A stretch of DNA of 64,000 nt from Cliona cf. orientalis (taxonomy: Eukaryota > Porifera > Demospongiae > Clionaida > Clionaidae), in assembly GCA_963930775.1 (NCBI GenBank), contig OZ005692.1, positions 1,722,135-1,786,134 on the forward strand, in the 5' to 3' direction. Numbering within the stretch: position 1 is the stretch's first letter; each line of letters begins with the position of its first letter. Made by a program: the position numbers and the translations under genes. Under the pieces are notes generated by a model that saw only the letters and a list, made by a program, of their open reading frames with translations, did not search any database and was not told the origin of the DNA. Positions 43,023-53,981 of the stretch are shown piece by piece.

Positions 43023-46000
43023 TTAAGCAACAGCTTGTGATTCGCTAATGTCTAATAGTGGTTCGCGAAGGTCAACATCGACCTCAGTAGAAGTTGGTAG
43101 AGCCTGTAGCTCAGCAGCATCCTTATCCCCTGCTCTTGTCTGGTCTTTAACTGGGGTAATCCTGAGAATCTTACTGAGCAGTAAAGATTTTTGGACGAAC
43201 GGGAGCATGTACATTTTCCAGATATTCAATAATTTAAGGACTAGGCTGATATGAAAGAGTAAGATTCCAAGGAAAGTTATGAAAGCAATTCCAACAGAGA
43301 CACTTGAAAGGATATGCTGAATTTTATCATCTTGAGAGTCTGACTCTTCATTGAGGTAAAATGTTGCCACAGAAAAGATTCCCAAGTTGAGGATGAAAGA
43401 AGATTCCAGAACATCTTTTAGCCAATGCTCATAAACTCTTCTTTGGATAGCAAGAAGTGCAATGCTGACAGAAGTCACAGCTACAAGATTGGTCCTTTCA
43501 CTGCTATTAATAGTAAATGTAAGGAATAGTCCCAGTCGCGAGAGCAACAGCAGCCCAATCCAGTAGCGAGTGTGCTTCCTGTACGGAGCATGATAAGCAT
43601 CCATGAATGGCTTGATCTTATTCAGCCATGACAAAATCCACCAGTTGGAGCAACCTTGAAGCCAGTGGCCAAAGAGTAGAATAAAGAAGTATGGAGCGAC
43701 AAATACCACAAGAGATAAGATGGAAAATAGTGCAAGAGCAGTATGCTTGGATTCTTTGAAAAAGCCTATGCTTCCATCATACTTCCAAATGGTTTGATAA
43801 ATTTCTGAATCATTGGAGGAGTTGTAATATGTTAAATGAGTGAGGGATAGAGGAACTATGATTGCTTGTAGTATTTTACTATAGGACATGAGTAAAAGAG
43901 TCGAAAGAATTGCAACAGGATTTTGTCCAAATCGTTTGGCGATCGTCTGTGAATAGTGGCTGGCTAGGATGATAGAGCTGATCAGAAACCAGACATAAAA
44001 TGGGAATAGGAATTGAAACCAGGAATATGAATAGATATCCATACCATCATAAAAACAGGTTTCAATTCCAAGATCTAAGTTTAACCATGAAATAAAAATA
44101 GTGAAGAAATTGATGGTTGATCTGGGGAAATAAGCATCATTATTTGCTTGAATAATGTTAGCATAAAAAAGGAGGCCATTAATTGTTCCAGTAGCAACAG
44201 TGAGACGAAGAGAATGAATGATAGCAATCAGAATCATTCCAGCCAGAAAAAATAACACAATCAAAGCAATGTGGCCATTATCACATTGAATACAGTGTAG
44301 ACTACCAAGGGCTAGGCTAAAATTTTTCTGGCACTGTCCACATAGAGTTCCATTTCTGTTGAAATCGCATTGGGTAGATAAGTCACTAAACATGAATGTC
44401 ACATTTATTGAACTTTCTATACAATAGTCAAGTGGGCAGCGGGATTCGTAAATAATTAATTCTGTCTCATCAGTCTGTGCAATCCAGAAGTTGTTTGTTG
44501 TACGCTCAAATGATAGATCATCTATGTAACAGTTTGAAGAAAATTCTTGAATTTTTTTGTTACACACACATTTGTAATGATCTTTTGAATTGGAAACCTC
44601 AAAACCATTTGGACAGGGTTTGATATAAACCATGATCTTTAAACTTGTAACGAGGCTCTGACAAGGATTTTCGGGGAATAACCCTAATTTTACACTGTGG
44701 TCTTCTTCGTGCGAATATAGCCGAAAGTATACATTTGTGCATGTAGCATTGATGCTTTGGATTAATGGGCTTATACTATACTTGCCACCAGTGAGTGAGT
44801 TGTCAATCAAAATGTTTGCGGGTACTGGAGAACCAACCTGACTGATTGCTTTTAATAAGATACTAAATTGTTTTCCTGGATATACATGTATACTTTTCCC
44901 ATATGGAGGGCTTCCATACAGTTGGATATTCTTAGCAGGTGATGATATATTTGCATCTGACTCTTTGTGATTGATTATTCTGGACAAATTCATGAAGACT
45001 TCAAGTGCATCATAAGTATAGTACATATTATCATAGTTGTGTGTTAATTTACCATCACATGCTGAATGATATGATACTTCAGTCCTGTAATACAATCTAC
45101 ATTCATTTAGGTGTCCTCCGTAAACAGTACTTCCTGTTGATCCTGCATAATTATGTTCAAAAAAGAGATACTTTCCATTGGGAGAAGAACTACGATTGAC
45201 AATGGAGATCAAGCATTCTGGAAAATTTGATCCTATGAAACACTGAGGATCTTTGAAATACAGTGCACCACCACTGTCAGTTGCGTAATTCATGATGAAA
45301 GAAATATTTAGGACTGGCATGAGAATTATTTTTGAAGTTAAACTTTGCAGGAAACCTATTGCTCCACCATTAAGTGCTGAGTTGTTAATAAATTTCACTG
45401 TTCCCGTAAATACCAAAATGTTATTAGCATGGCTTTCAATAGCTCCTCCTACCTGTGATGCTTTGTTCTGTCGAAATACTACCATAGAGCTTGATCCATC
45501 TACCAAAATCTCTGATTTGTTTGAAGTAGTGCCAATATTGAATACAGTATTTGTGCCAGATATGTATAATGCACCACCATATGCGGCACTGTTATTCGCT
45601 AAAGAGACATTTCCAGAAAAAGCTAAATTGATGTCTTCAAAGTACATTGCTCCACCCGTATCTGCAGAATTGCCATCAAATAAAGTAGAATCATGAATGG
45701 ATATCGTGCCAGTCTGACCTGCTACAGCTCCACCCGCATCAGCATTATTGCTTTTAAATGTAGAATATTCATTAATTAGAAGAGTACAATTGCTGCATAG
45801 GATTGCACCACCATGTGCATTTTCCCTGTAATAGCGTATCTCAATGGGATTGTAATTCCCGGTACCATGGTTGCATGATGCATAATGACGAGTCTCAACC
45901 CAGCCAAGGAAGCGACGGACTTTCACACGTACAGTTACTCTATTGTTCAAAAAAATGTTAATTCCATTCAATATTAACTTGGAATCAAACAAATATACAC

Positions 46001-46646
46001 TTCCTCCAGCAGATGCTGCACAGTTAGCAAATGTATTATTTCCATTAGTAGTAGCAGATGACTCTGACATCACCATTGCTGCACCAAATAATCCCTGGAT
46101 TCCAATGAATCTGCAGTCCCTGATACTCATTTGACTTCGCTGACTCAGTATTGCACTACAACCGGTAATATACCTGTTGGCTGAGACTGAAATGTTATAT
46201 AACTGTATCGACTGGGTTTGTTTGAATACAATGCTGAAAGAATAATTATCTGGCAATATGAAATTAATTGACGTAAATTGAATAAACCAACAAGTTTCCC
46301 AAGTGATATTAACTAATGTACCTAAGAAAATATTAACCATATCGCTACTATCAGGCAAACCTTTAAACACCACATTTCGTAGGTTTGTCAGTTTTAAGCT
46401 GCTGTTTAGTTGATGATTACCAGGTTGGAAATAAAAGCAAGTGTTATTTGCAAAATATATTTCTGGCTGAGTTGCATACTGTTCCATAGTTTGACAGGGT
46501 ACTTGATCATTAACACATCCAATTATCCCACTTGGTGTGACATAATATATTATATGATTCAAACAGTTAGTTTCAGAATCTGCTTTAAATCCAGAGTCAT
46601 ATAATGCCACAATGAGAACTATAAGCAACACAGAAGACCACTTCAT
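43023..46646 (-). CDS. P8, intact beta-helix/multi-span membrane protein (1207 aa)
   Basis: The closest relative of P1. Signal MKWSSVLLIVLIVALYDSGF; cap with CQTMEQYATQPEIYF; turns GGSVYL, GGAILC, GGAVAGQTG, GGAMYFED, GGALYISG, GGAIESH, GGAIGFLQS, GGALYFKD. Cys-rich module CPNGFEV, CPLDYC, CDFNRNGTLCGQC. Membrane helices from about residue 789. It looks mosaic: ectodomain and first helices are P1-type (QANNDAYFPRS where others have QANHQAYFPRA), while the last helices, tail (VDVDLREPLLDISESQAVA) and 3' flank are near-identical to the P3-P6 type, P6 above all. This suggests recombination or gene conversion inside the membrane domain. P8 is the uninterrupted reference that fixes both transposon insertion points in P1. 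Confidence 0.88.
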   Translation of the reverse strand: MKWSSVLLIVLIVALYDSGFKADSETNCLNHIIYYVTPSGIIGCVNDQVPCQTMEQYATQPEIYFANNTCFYFQPGNHQLNSSLKLTNLRNVVFKGLPDSSDMVNIFLGTLVNITWETCWFIQFTSINFILPDNYSFSIVFKQTQSIQLYNISVSANRYITGCSAILSQRSQMSIRDCRFIGIQGLFGAAMVMSESSATTNGNNTFANCAASAGGSVYLFDSKLILNGINIFLNNRVTVRVKVRRFLGWVETRHYASCNHGTGNYNPIEIRYYRENAHGGAILCSNCTLLINEYSTFKSNNADAGGAVAGQTGTISIHDSTLFDGNSADTGGAMYFEDINLAFSGNVSLANNSAAYGGALYISGTNTVFNIGTTSNKSEILVDGSSSMVVFRQNKASQVGGAIESHANNILVFTGTVKFINNSALNGGAIGFLQSLTSKIILMPVLNISFIMNYATDSGGALYFKDPQCFIGSNFPECLISIVNRSSSPNGKYLFFEHNYAGSTGSTVYGGHLNECRLYYRTEVSYHSACDGKLTHNYDNMYYTYDALEVFMNLSRIINHKESDANISSPAKNIQLYGSPPYGKSIHVYPGKQFSILLKAISQVGSPVPANILIDNSLTGGKYSISPLIQSINATCTNVYFRLYSHEEDHSVKLGLFPENPCQSLVTSLKIMVYIKPCPNGFEVSNSKDHYKCVCNKKIQEFSSNCYIDDLSFERTTNNFWIAQTDETELIIYESRCPLDYCIESSINVTFMFSDLSTQCDFNRNGTLCGQCQKNFSLALGSLHCIQCDNGHIALIVLFFLAGMILIAIIHSLRLTVATGTINGLLFYANIIQANNDAYFPRSTINFFTIFISWLNLDLGIETCFYDGMDIYSYSWFQFLFPFYVWFLISSIILASHYSQTIAKRFGQNPVAILSTLLLMSYSKILQAIIVPLSLTHLTYYNSSNDSEIYQTIWKYDGSIGFFKESKHTALALFSILSLVVFVAPYFFILLFGHWLQGCSNWWILSWLNKIKPFMDAYHAPYRKHTRYWIGLLLLSRLGLFLTFTINSSERTNLVAVTSVSIALLAIQRRVYEHWLKDVLESSFILNLGIFSVATFYLNEESDSQDDKIQHILSSVSVGIAFITFLGILLFHISLVLKLLNIWKMYMLPFVQKSLLLSKILRITPVKDQTRAGDKDAAELQALPTSTEVDVDLREPLLDISESQAVA

Positions 46647-47978
46647 GATGATTCCTAACTATAACTATCCAAACCTACTCAGTTTCCAAAGTTAATGTAG
46701 TATATTATTATTATAGCTATATACTTATGGCAGTTGCAATCATGCAAGCTTGTGATACTGAGTGGCCGTACGTGTCGGCTGTGCATTTAATATATTCAAG
46801 ATCTGGTCATAATGATATAACAACTGTCACATCATGAGGTACCCAAAATCTGGAACCGTACACAAGATTGCTACAGACCAGAGTAGCCGCATGCAAGCTG
46901 TACTCTTTTGATAAACATGGAGTCACAAGTGACATGTACAGGTAGCTAATATCAGTAATATAAACGTTGGAGATATCCCTAAAGTCTTCTGAATATGGGA
47001 TCTACTATTTCTCAGCTTATTATTGTCAATAATATAACCATTAATCTACACATAATACGGGATAATGGCAACACCTGACAGGTATCAGTGGAGTTAGCAA
47101 AATTAGTATATTATAATATTATTATCAAGGCAGGGTTTCATCCAGGGGGGGGGGGGGAGGGGGGCTAAGAATTTGACTTTAATTAAATTAAGCATCAAAA
47201 TAATAATAATCACAGTAAGTCACCAAATCAAAACCAGTAACATAAAAAAAACAATCTGGAGAAATTAAAGAAATTCTCCAAAAAATACGTCCCAAGGAAC
47301 TTGGCGTGCTAAATATGCCCAGTGGCACTCATTTATCACGCTTCCACCCCTGGCCAAACTTTCGTCGCTAGATGAAACCCTGCAAGGGCTTATAGATTTT
47401 TGATATTATAGATTGATTCAGCTATTATAATATGCATGCATGGAGTGAATTTTGAAATTAAAGGATAATGAGTTTATCCATTGAGATTTGTAGCAGAATT
47501 ATAATAACATGATGTTTTGTTTTGCTGAGTTCCAGATCCTTTGGCCACAGTGTAAATTGAGCAAAATATTTGATTGAGTTATTTGTGGTTAGTATAGATC
47601 ATTGCAATTTTACACCAATCATTGCAATCGTAAATTAACTGTAACTATCATCGGGCAACAATACATTGATAATTATTGTAATACATGCACTAACATAGTC
47701 CTTTAATAAAATTATGGTCTAATCTTAGTTGATCGTATTGGCGTCCATTGCTGCAGCGCTGACATCGAGAGAGATAGATAGCATATAGCTACGTTGAACG
47801 TTTGCCACTTATTATACCAGCACTCATTATGAATTAAGAAATTGAGAGCACAATATTATTAAAAATTTAAGATAGATCAGTTAGCTATGTAGTAAAAGTT
47901 ATACTTCTAGTGTTGAAATTAGCTAGTGCAAGCAAGTCTCCCTAAGAGTACTAGACTAAGTGTGTTACTAAGTTCTAC
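46647..47978. other. Intergenic spacer P8-P9
   Basis: AT-rich and closely related to 12955-14694 but without the 14146-14525 insertion. It contains the hAT-like MITE 47131-47382. No gene. Confidence 0.65.
47131..47382. mobile_element. hAT-like MITE, copy in segment 2
   Basis: Inverted CAGGGTTTCATC ends, CAAGG flanking both sides (47126-47130 and 47383-47387), and a long G-run near the left end. The same insertion as 13453-13710. Confidence 0.78.
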
Positions 47979-50862
47979 TCAGTAGGTAGCAGCACGTATC
48001 TGTGATTCTGATTCACTCTCCAGCTCCAAAAGTGGTTCACGAAGATCAACACCAACCTCAGATAAAGTCGGTAGAGTACGTAGCTCAGTTTTCTCCTCAC
48101 CCTCTGCAGCTGCTCTTTCACCTTCACTGACTGACATAGCCTTAAAGACTCTCTGGACAAAAGGAAGCAAGTGCAATTTCCAGAGGTTAGATGCTGACTT
48201 GAAGACCAGGCAGATGTGATAAGTTAGAATTCCCATTAAGGCAATGAAAGCCATTCCAATGGAGATACTCGAAACAAAAAACTGACTGGAATATTTTGAT
48301 TCTTCTTTGAGATAAAATGTTGCTACTGAGAAAATTCCCAGGTTGAGAATAAAGAAGGATTCGAGTAGATCCTTCCACCTCTGCTCATAGACTCTTCTTT
48401 GAATAGCAAGAAGTGCAAGACTGATGGAAGATACAGCTACAAGATTGATAGTCTCACTGCCATTGGCATTAATGGCAAAAGTGAGAAATAGTGCAAATCG
48501 CGAGAGCAACAGCAGCCCAGTCCAGTAGCGAGTGTGCTTCCTGTATGGAGCATGATAAGCATCCATGAATGGCTTGATCTTGTTCAGCCATGAAAGAATC
48601 CACCAGTTGGAGCAACCTTGAAGCCACTGGCCAAAGAAGAGAAGGAAAATATATGGTAGAGCGAATACAACGAGAGACAAAATGGAAAACAGTCCAAGAA
48701 TAACGTGTTTAGGATCGTGGAAAAAAACGATGCTGGCATCATACAACCAAACAGCAGTGCGAGTTTCATTTGAATGGCTGTAGTAAATTAGATAAGTCCA
48801 GGAGAGAGGAACAATGCTGGCTTGCAGTATTTTGCTGAACAACATAAGTAGCAGAGTTGCCAAAACTGCCACAGGATTCTGACCCAATTGTTTAGCAATT
48901 GAGCGAGAAGAGTCTGCTATCACACTGACATTTTAGATCCTTCAATTCAAAACCTATAGGACAAGCTAAAATTTCAACTTGAAGCCTTAAGCCATTAGCA
49001 AGGCTCTGACATGGATTATCTGGGTAGAGTTTTAACAATTTATGACAGTTTTGATTATCCGAAAGTAGTTGAAAGGTAACATTAGCACATGCAGCATGTT
49101 CAATTCGTCGACGTGATGGATGTAGACGATACTCATTTCCTGTGTACTCATTGTGATCATTAAAAATAGTGGTTGGCACTGGAGAACCAATTTGATCGAA
49201 CGCTATTACCATGATATTGAATTCCTCTCCTGGATGCAAGCTTAGGTTCTTAAGTGGACTCTCCAGTGGCCTATCAGCTTCACAAAATTTAATTTGATCG
49301 CCTTGTGAAGAGATATTTGTTGACTCAGATTCACTATGCATTATTGAGATATTCATGAAGATTCCTAGTGCATCATCACTGCATCCATTGTAAGCTGCAC
49401 TGCCACATGGATATCTACAGTTATCTGCACTATAATTGGTTCTATAATAATAAAGTCTGCACTCATTTAACTGTCCTCCATACAAATTACTACCATAGAC
49501 AGCAGAATTACTTCTAAATAAGAGGAATGTTTTTGTCGAGGTACGGTTTGAATCTGTTTCAATGGAAAGAAAGCACTCAATTGGATGCATTGATCCAAAT
49601 GAGCATCGAGAGTCTTTGACATAGATTGCACCACCTCTGCTATCTGCGTGATTCTGGATGAAGGAGACCTTTGCAGTTGATGAAAGCATTAGTTTTGTAC
49701 GAGCTAAGAACATAGCTCCGCCATTAAAAGCTATATTGTTTTTAAATTCTACTTCTCCATCGATGGTCATGCTCCTATTATCACTTTGTATTCCTTCACC
49801 TTTCAGGGTGGTTGAGTTCTCACAAAATTTAATATTCCTATCAAAAATTAATGATAAATTACTTTTAACATCCTTGTAACTTGATTCATATTCTTCACTG
49901 ATCAGATGTTTCAATGACTCATCTCGTCCACCAATAGCTATAGCTCCATTGTTTATGAAATGGATACTTCCATTGAGTTTAACTGATGAGCCATAGAGCA
50001 GCATAGCTCCTCCACCTAATGCAAAATTATTATAAAATGAATTGGTACCTTGAAATACAATGACTCCATTTTTGGCTGATATTGCTCCACCTGTGCCTTC
50101 TGGTGCAAAATTTGTGCGGAAATATGCACCACTAATGGTAACGTTAGATGAATAGCAATAGATTGCACCACCTGAGCTTCTAGTTGGACCATTTTTACTC
50201 GGAATATAACCATAATACAGACTTACACCATAGGAGACAGTATTATGAGCAAATATATTATTTCCACTGAAGGTAGCATTTGATTCCGATACGTACATAG
50301 CAGCCCCAAGAGATCCCTGAATTCCAAAATACTTGCAATCTACAATGTTTACTTCACTCTGCTGACACAGTATTGAACTACACCCACGCACTGTAACACC
50401 ACTGCTATGGACATAAACGCCACGCAATAGGACAGTCTTTGCTTGATTAAATACAATGATATATGTGAAATTATTGACCAAATAGAAGGTAACTGAAGAA
50501 ATTTCAATGTTGGAACATTTCTCCCATGTGATATTGACAAAAGCTTCAAATGAAATTCTAGCCTCCGGTACACTACTTTCTGCTAACAATCCTTGAAGTG
50601 TGACATTGCTTAAATTTTCCAATTTCAAGCTGCTATTCAGTTTGTGCTCACCTGGCTCAAAGTAAAAGATGGTGTCGTTTGTGAAATAGACATTTGGTTG
50701 ATTTGCATATTCTTGGAGAGTGAGACAACGGTTCTGTGATAGATTAATAGAGCATCCAATGGTCTTATCTGGAGTGACATAATTTTTGGTGAAGACTGAA
50801 GTGTTCATCCTCACAGCTAACAACATTACTAGACCTACTACTAGCACCGACAATCTCTCCAT
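47979..50862 (-). pseudogene. P9, partner of P2 with an internal deletion
   Basis: From Met at 50862 (MERLSVLVVGLVMLLAVRMN) the frame is open through the beta-helix to the Cys-rich region, ending LKCQCDSRLFSLNC at 48892. The homologue P2 continues for about 200 more codons. In P9 about 602 bases (equivalent to P2 15641-16242) are missing. The deletion joins GATAGCAGACTC to TTCTCGCTCAATTG and shifts the frame. The remaining helices (RSIAKQLGQNPVAVLATLLL onward) stay open to 47979 in another frame. Lost parts are the CPLDYC/CGQC module and the first membrane helices. A secreted ectodomain of about 656 residues could still be made, which is the only plausible residual product. Confidence 0.88.
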
Positions 50863-51599
50863 GCCTCTTATGGTGATTTATTACCATGTATTGCTAGTTC
50901 TTCTCTAATGAATAAGTAGCAAGCAGACCTATTCAGCTTGATACAGCAAAGTGAAGCTATTCAAGAGCGGCTAAGTCTACAAGCTTAAGACTGACGATGG
51001 TAATTATATAGTCTGTCACTTTTATAGTAATGCTAGCTTATGTTTATTAATTAATCCCTCCCACTGGAGATATCACCTGCTGAGCTTGGCTATAAATCAG
51101 CCATTCATCACTATGAAAGTTATTATCTATCAATGACATGCTTATAATAACTGTTACAGTGTCTATGGGGTCAGTTCAGAAGATGTTTACTCTAACCCCA
51201 TTGTACTATGTACCAGTTGGCATGCTGCATCAATAATTGAGCAAAATCTATAGCTGATCATCATATGAGATACTACCTAACGATATCTCATGCATTGCCA
51301 GTGGTATAATAATAATTATTATAACATTGAATCAGAAAGTGTTTGTTATAATAATATTATTATTTGAGCATAAAATACAATGTCCATACAATGTCATCGT
51401 ACATAATGATTCTATACTGTGCATGTGTGAATAACTATTGATTCAGAAAGTATTAACAGTCTATATAGCTATCATAATGATCCAAAGGTATTGAATTTCA
51501 ATTAACACACGGTGTCATGATACTAGCTATTCACAAAGTTCTTATTATGACAAACTGACAGCATGAGTATCATGCAACATGTAATAATAGCATGATACA
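50863..51599. other. Spacer P9-N2
   Basis: A near copy of 18293-19028; AT-rich, no gene. A further partial repeat of its motifs (CATGAGATACTACCT, GATTCAGAA.GTATTAAC) occurs inside the N2 intron at 52046-52200. Confidence 0.6.
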
Positions 51600-53539
51600 T
51601 TAATTCTGGATCACTGAATAGTACGGATCAGTGTCACCATTATAGTTGTACGCTGGGTTGCTTGTGAGCTGGTTATTGTATGCAGGGTTGGCCACAAGCC
51701 GATTGTTAAAATTATTATTCCCAACATTGTATGCTGGGTTATTGACAAGATGATGTGCCCGTGTTGCACTCTGTTGACCTCCTCTCCCATTTTGTTGACC
51801 GGCAGCATTCTTTCTCTTCCTAGATCTCCTACACAATACACAGCACAGTACAACCATCGTGATGATGATGGATAGAACTAGGACACTGCCTCCTCCTATG
51901 GCAATAGCAATTATAGCTGACTGAGGTAGCACTTGCACAATGTCAGGTGGTGCTGTCATTTGAGGCTCTGATATCGATGTTGTGGTAATAGTTGAGGCAA
52001 AGTCTGTTACCAGTTGGCATGCTGCATGCATCATTGAGCAAATTCTATAGCTGATCATGAGATACTACCTTACGACATCTCAGTGGTATATTATAACATT
52101 GAAAGTGTAATTATTGAGCACATGCAGAATACAATATTCCAATACATAATGATTCTACTGCATGTATGTGAATAACTATTGATTCAGAAGGTATTAACTG
52201 TCATGGAAAAACATAATACTTCAAGTTAAGTAATAAATCATTTATTATTTACTGCTGCTAGCTTTATCATGTAATATTTAAATCAGATTAACGGAACAAC
52301 ATAGTATACATCACAAATTTAAAGTTGATTAACAGTTCATATTGCTAACTTGATCATTATTTTACTATGTTGTAGTATTCAATGACATATTATGCACAGC
52401 ATTATTATCAATAGTGCTATGTACGTTGTTTGTCTCATTTCCTTCCATTTTGTACATTATTTTGTGGGGGGTTAATTTCAATATTAATTTTCTCTTCAGT
52501 TGTAAACAATCATCCTCTATGATTAATTAACACAAAGTGCATGAGATGATGGATGATGACTGTGCTTTTGTATAATATTATACCCAGTCACTATAATTAT
52601 GCAATATTTTAAACTTTCGTGCAGCCATAATAATAGCTGTATTAGTTTTGAGTTCAAAATTCACCAAATTACACTTACCAAAGACAGTTGCCCTGATCAC
52701 AGGGATGCTGCCAAAAGGACCCAATAATTCCAAAGATGAAAAATCAGGGTCAGGTAGACGCAGATCCAATACAGTTGGGGTTGAGAAATTTTCATTTGTC
52801 AGCGAACGAAAATAACGCCTATGTGATCCGGGATCGCCTCTATCAAATTGCAAAGCAAATCCCTCATCACTCGATCCTGCCTGCTCAACTGTGCGCACGC
52901 CTACGAAATCCCCTGGAGATACCGTAATCTGTTCCTCAGGGGGAACTTTAAAGGAAATGAGACGATTAGAATCTGGCAGAGCATCTTGAAATACGTTCAT
53001 GCCAACGAGGTGATAGACACTTTGCAGTGTTTCGTTAGCTCGCCAGACGTGGAACTCTATATAGGATGAGAGCCGTTGTTCACTGTGTATGCAGTCCATT
53101 CAGTGATCACTCCATGACAGCTGAATGAGTAGGCAGTGGTGAAGAATCTTCCAGGATGCGGAGTTCCTGCTGGTGATGAAGTTCGTCCCTCAGAGAAGAG
53201 ATCCCTGAATCTGGCATAGTTGGCAGGTATGCAGCTTGATGATGCTCCTGATACTGTAAGATATCAAAACATTAAAATATCATGCATGTGTGTATGCAAT
53301 ACTTAAAAGTAATTTGAGACACTATGGTTGGGGACGAGGCTAAAAATATTTACTCTTTTTACATAGTTTGCAATTGGATAGTTGGTGTATATATACATGC
53401 ATCAGCCTACTTATTACAGTAACCCAGGCAAAATAATATTATTAGCTGGTGTCCTCTGAATTACAAAACTCATGCAGTACTTACATTTCACAGAGTAGGC
53501 CATTAGGAGCACCACGATCAAAGGAAAGGCTTTGGTCAT
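51600..53539 (-). pseudogene. N2, NPAY-motif type I membrane protein with a 2-base frameshift
   Basis: Exon 1 53539-53485 (signal MTKAFPLIVVLLMAYSVK), exon 2 53253-52679, exon 3 52003-51600; both introns are GT-AG, phase 1. Exon 2 has CATCCTATATAGAG where N1 has CACCCTATAGAG. The extra TA near 53058-53063 creates a frame change and stop in NGSHP(I/V)EFHVWRA. Otherwise intact: ectodomain with FSCHGVITEW and EFHVWRANETLQSVYHLVGM, Thr-rich stalk, helix SAIIAIAIGGGSVLVLSIII, Cys/Arg stop-transfer, three NPAY motifs and terminal DPYYSVIQN. The lesion is one dinucleotide in a TATA run, so sequencing error, an allele or recent death are all possible. N2 is the best template for N1. Confidence 0.85.
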
Positions 53540-53981
53540 CTTTGTAACCAGTGCTTTCAAGGAGTGCTACAGTATTTGATATACGCGTACGATGGTGAGT
53601 ATGTGACATTGAGAGCACGTGCAACCTTTAAAAAGCCACTGAGGCATCACTACAAGTTTTCTCACTTCCTTGGATACCCTTGAGATCTATGGCTTCTTGA
53701 AAGCTGCTGGCTCACCCTCTGCATGTTTATAAGGAATGGGTGCAGGGGAAAGATGATGTAATTGAGAGATTCTCTGACAAGATTGGTTGATTAATTGTTA
53801 TAACATCCTGACTACCACAAATCCCCCTAATAGCATGTTGATGTCAGGTATACAATAATATTGATGCAATTTCACCAGCTTTAGTGTAACAATGTGACAT
53901 ACATGGTACATGGAGATGATCAATAGTATGATTCAGGGGTAGCTAAGCACACTGTCAATTTATTTATTCCTCTTCGAATTC
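53540..53981. other. Spacer N2-N3
   Basis: No gene seen. It should hold the N2 promoter on the N2 side; no clear TATA or initiator can be singled out. Confidence 0.55.

Larger units (their letters stand above)
45650..53253. repeat. Segmental duplication, copy 2 (P8 5' part, P9, N2)
   Basis: The direct-orientation partner of 11956-20756 with the same gene order and recognisably homologous spacers. Beyond 53253 this copy keeps N2 exon 1, whereas copy 1 has the NHL fragment, so copy 2 preserves the older arrangement at that edge. Confidence 0.85.

Noticed and set aside
22103-46646. Bacterial contamination or direct bacterial origin of the Pmp-like genes
   Set aside because: The genes lie among spliced animal genes and eukaryotic transposons, are rich in N-glycosylation sites, and lack an autotransporter barrel. 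Ancient transfer of the repeat domain cannot be excluded.
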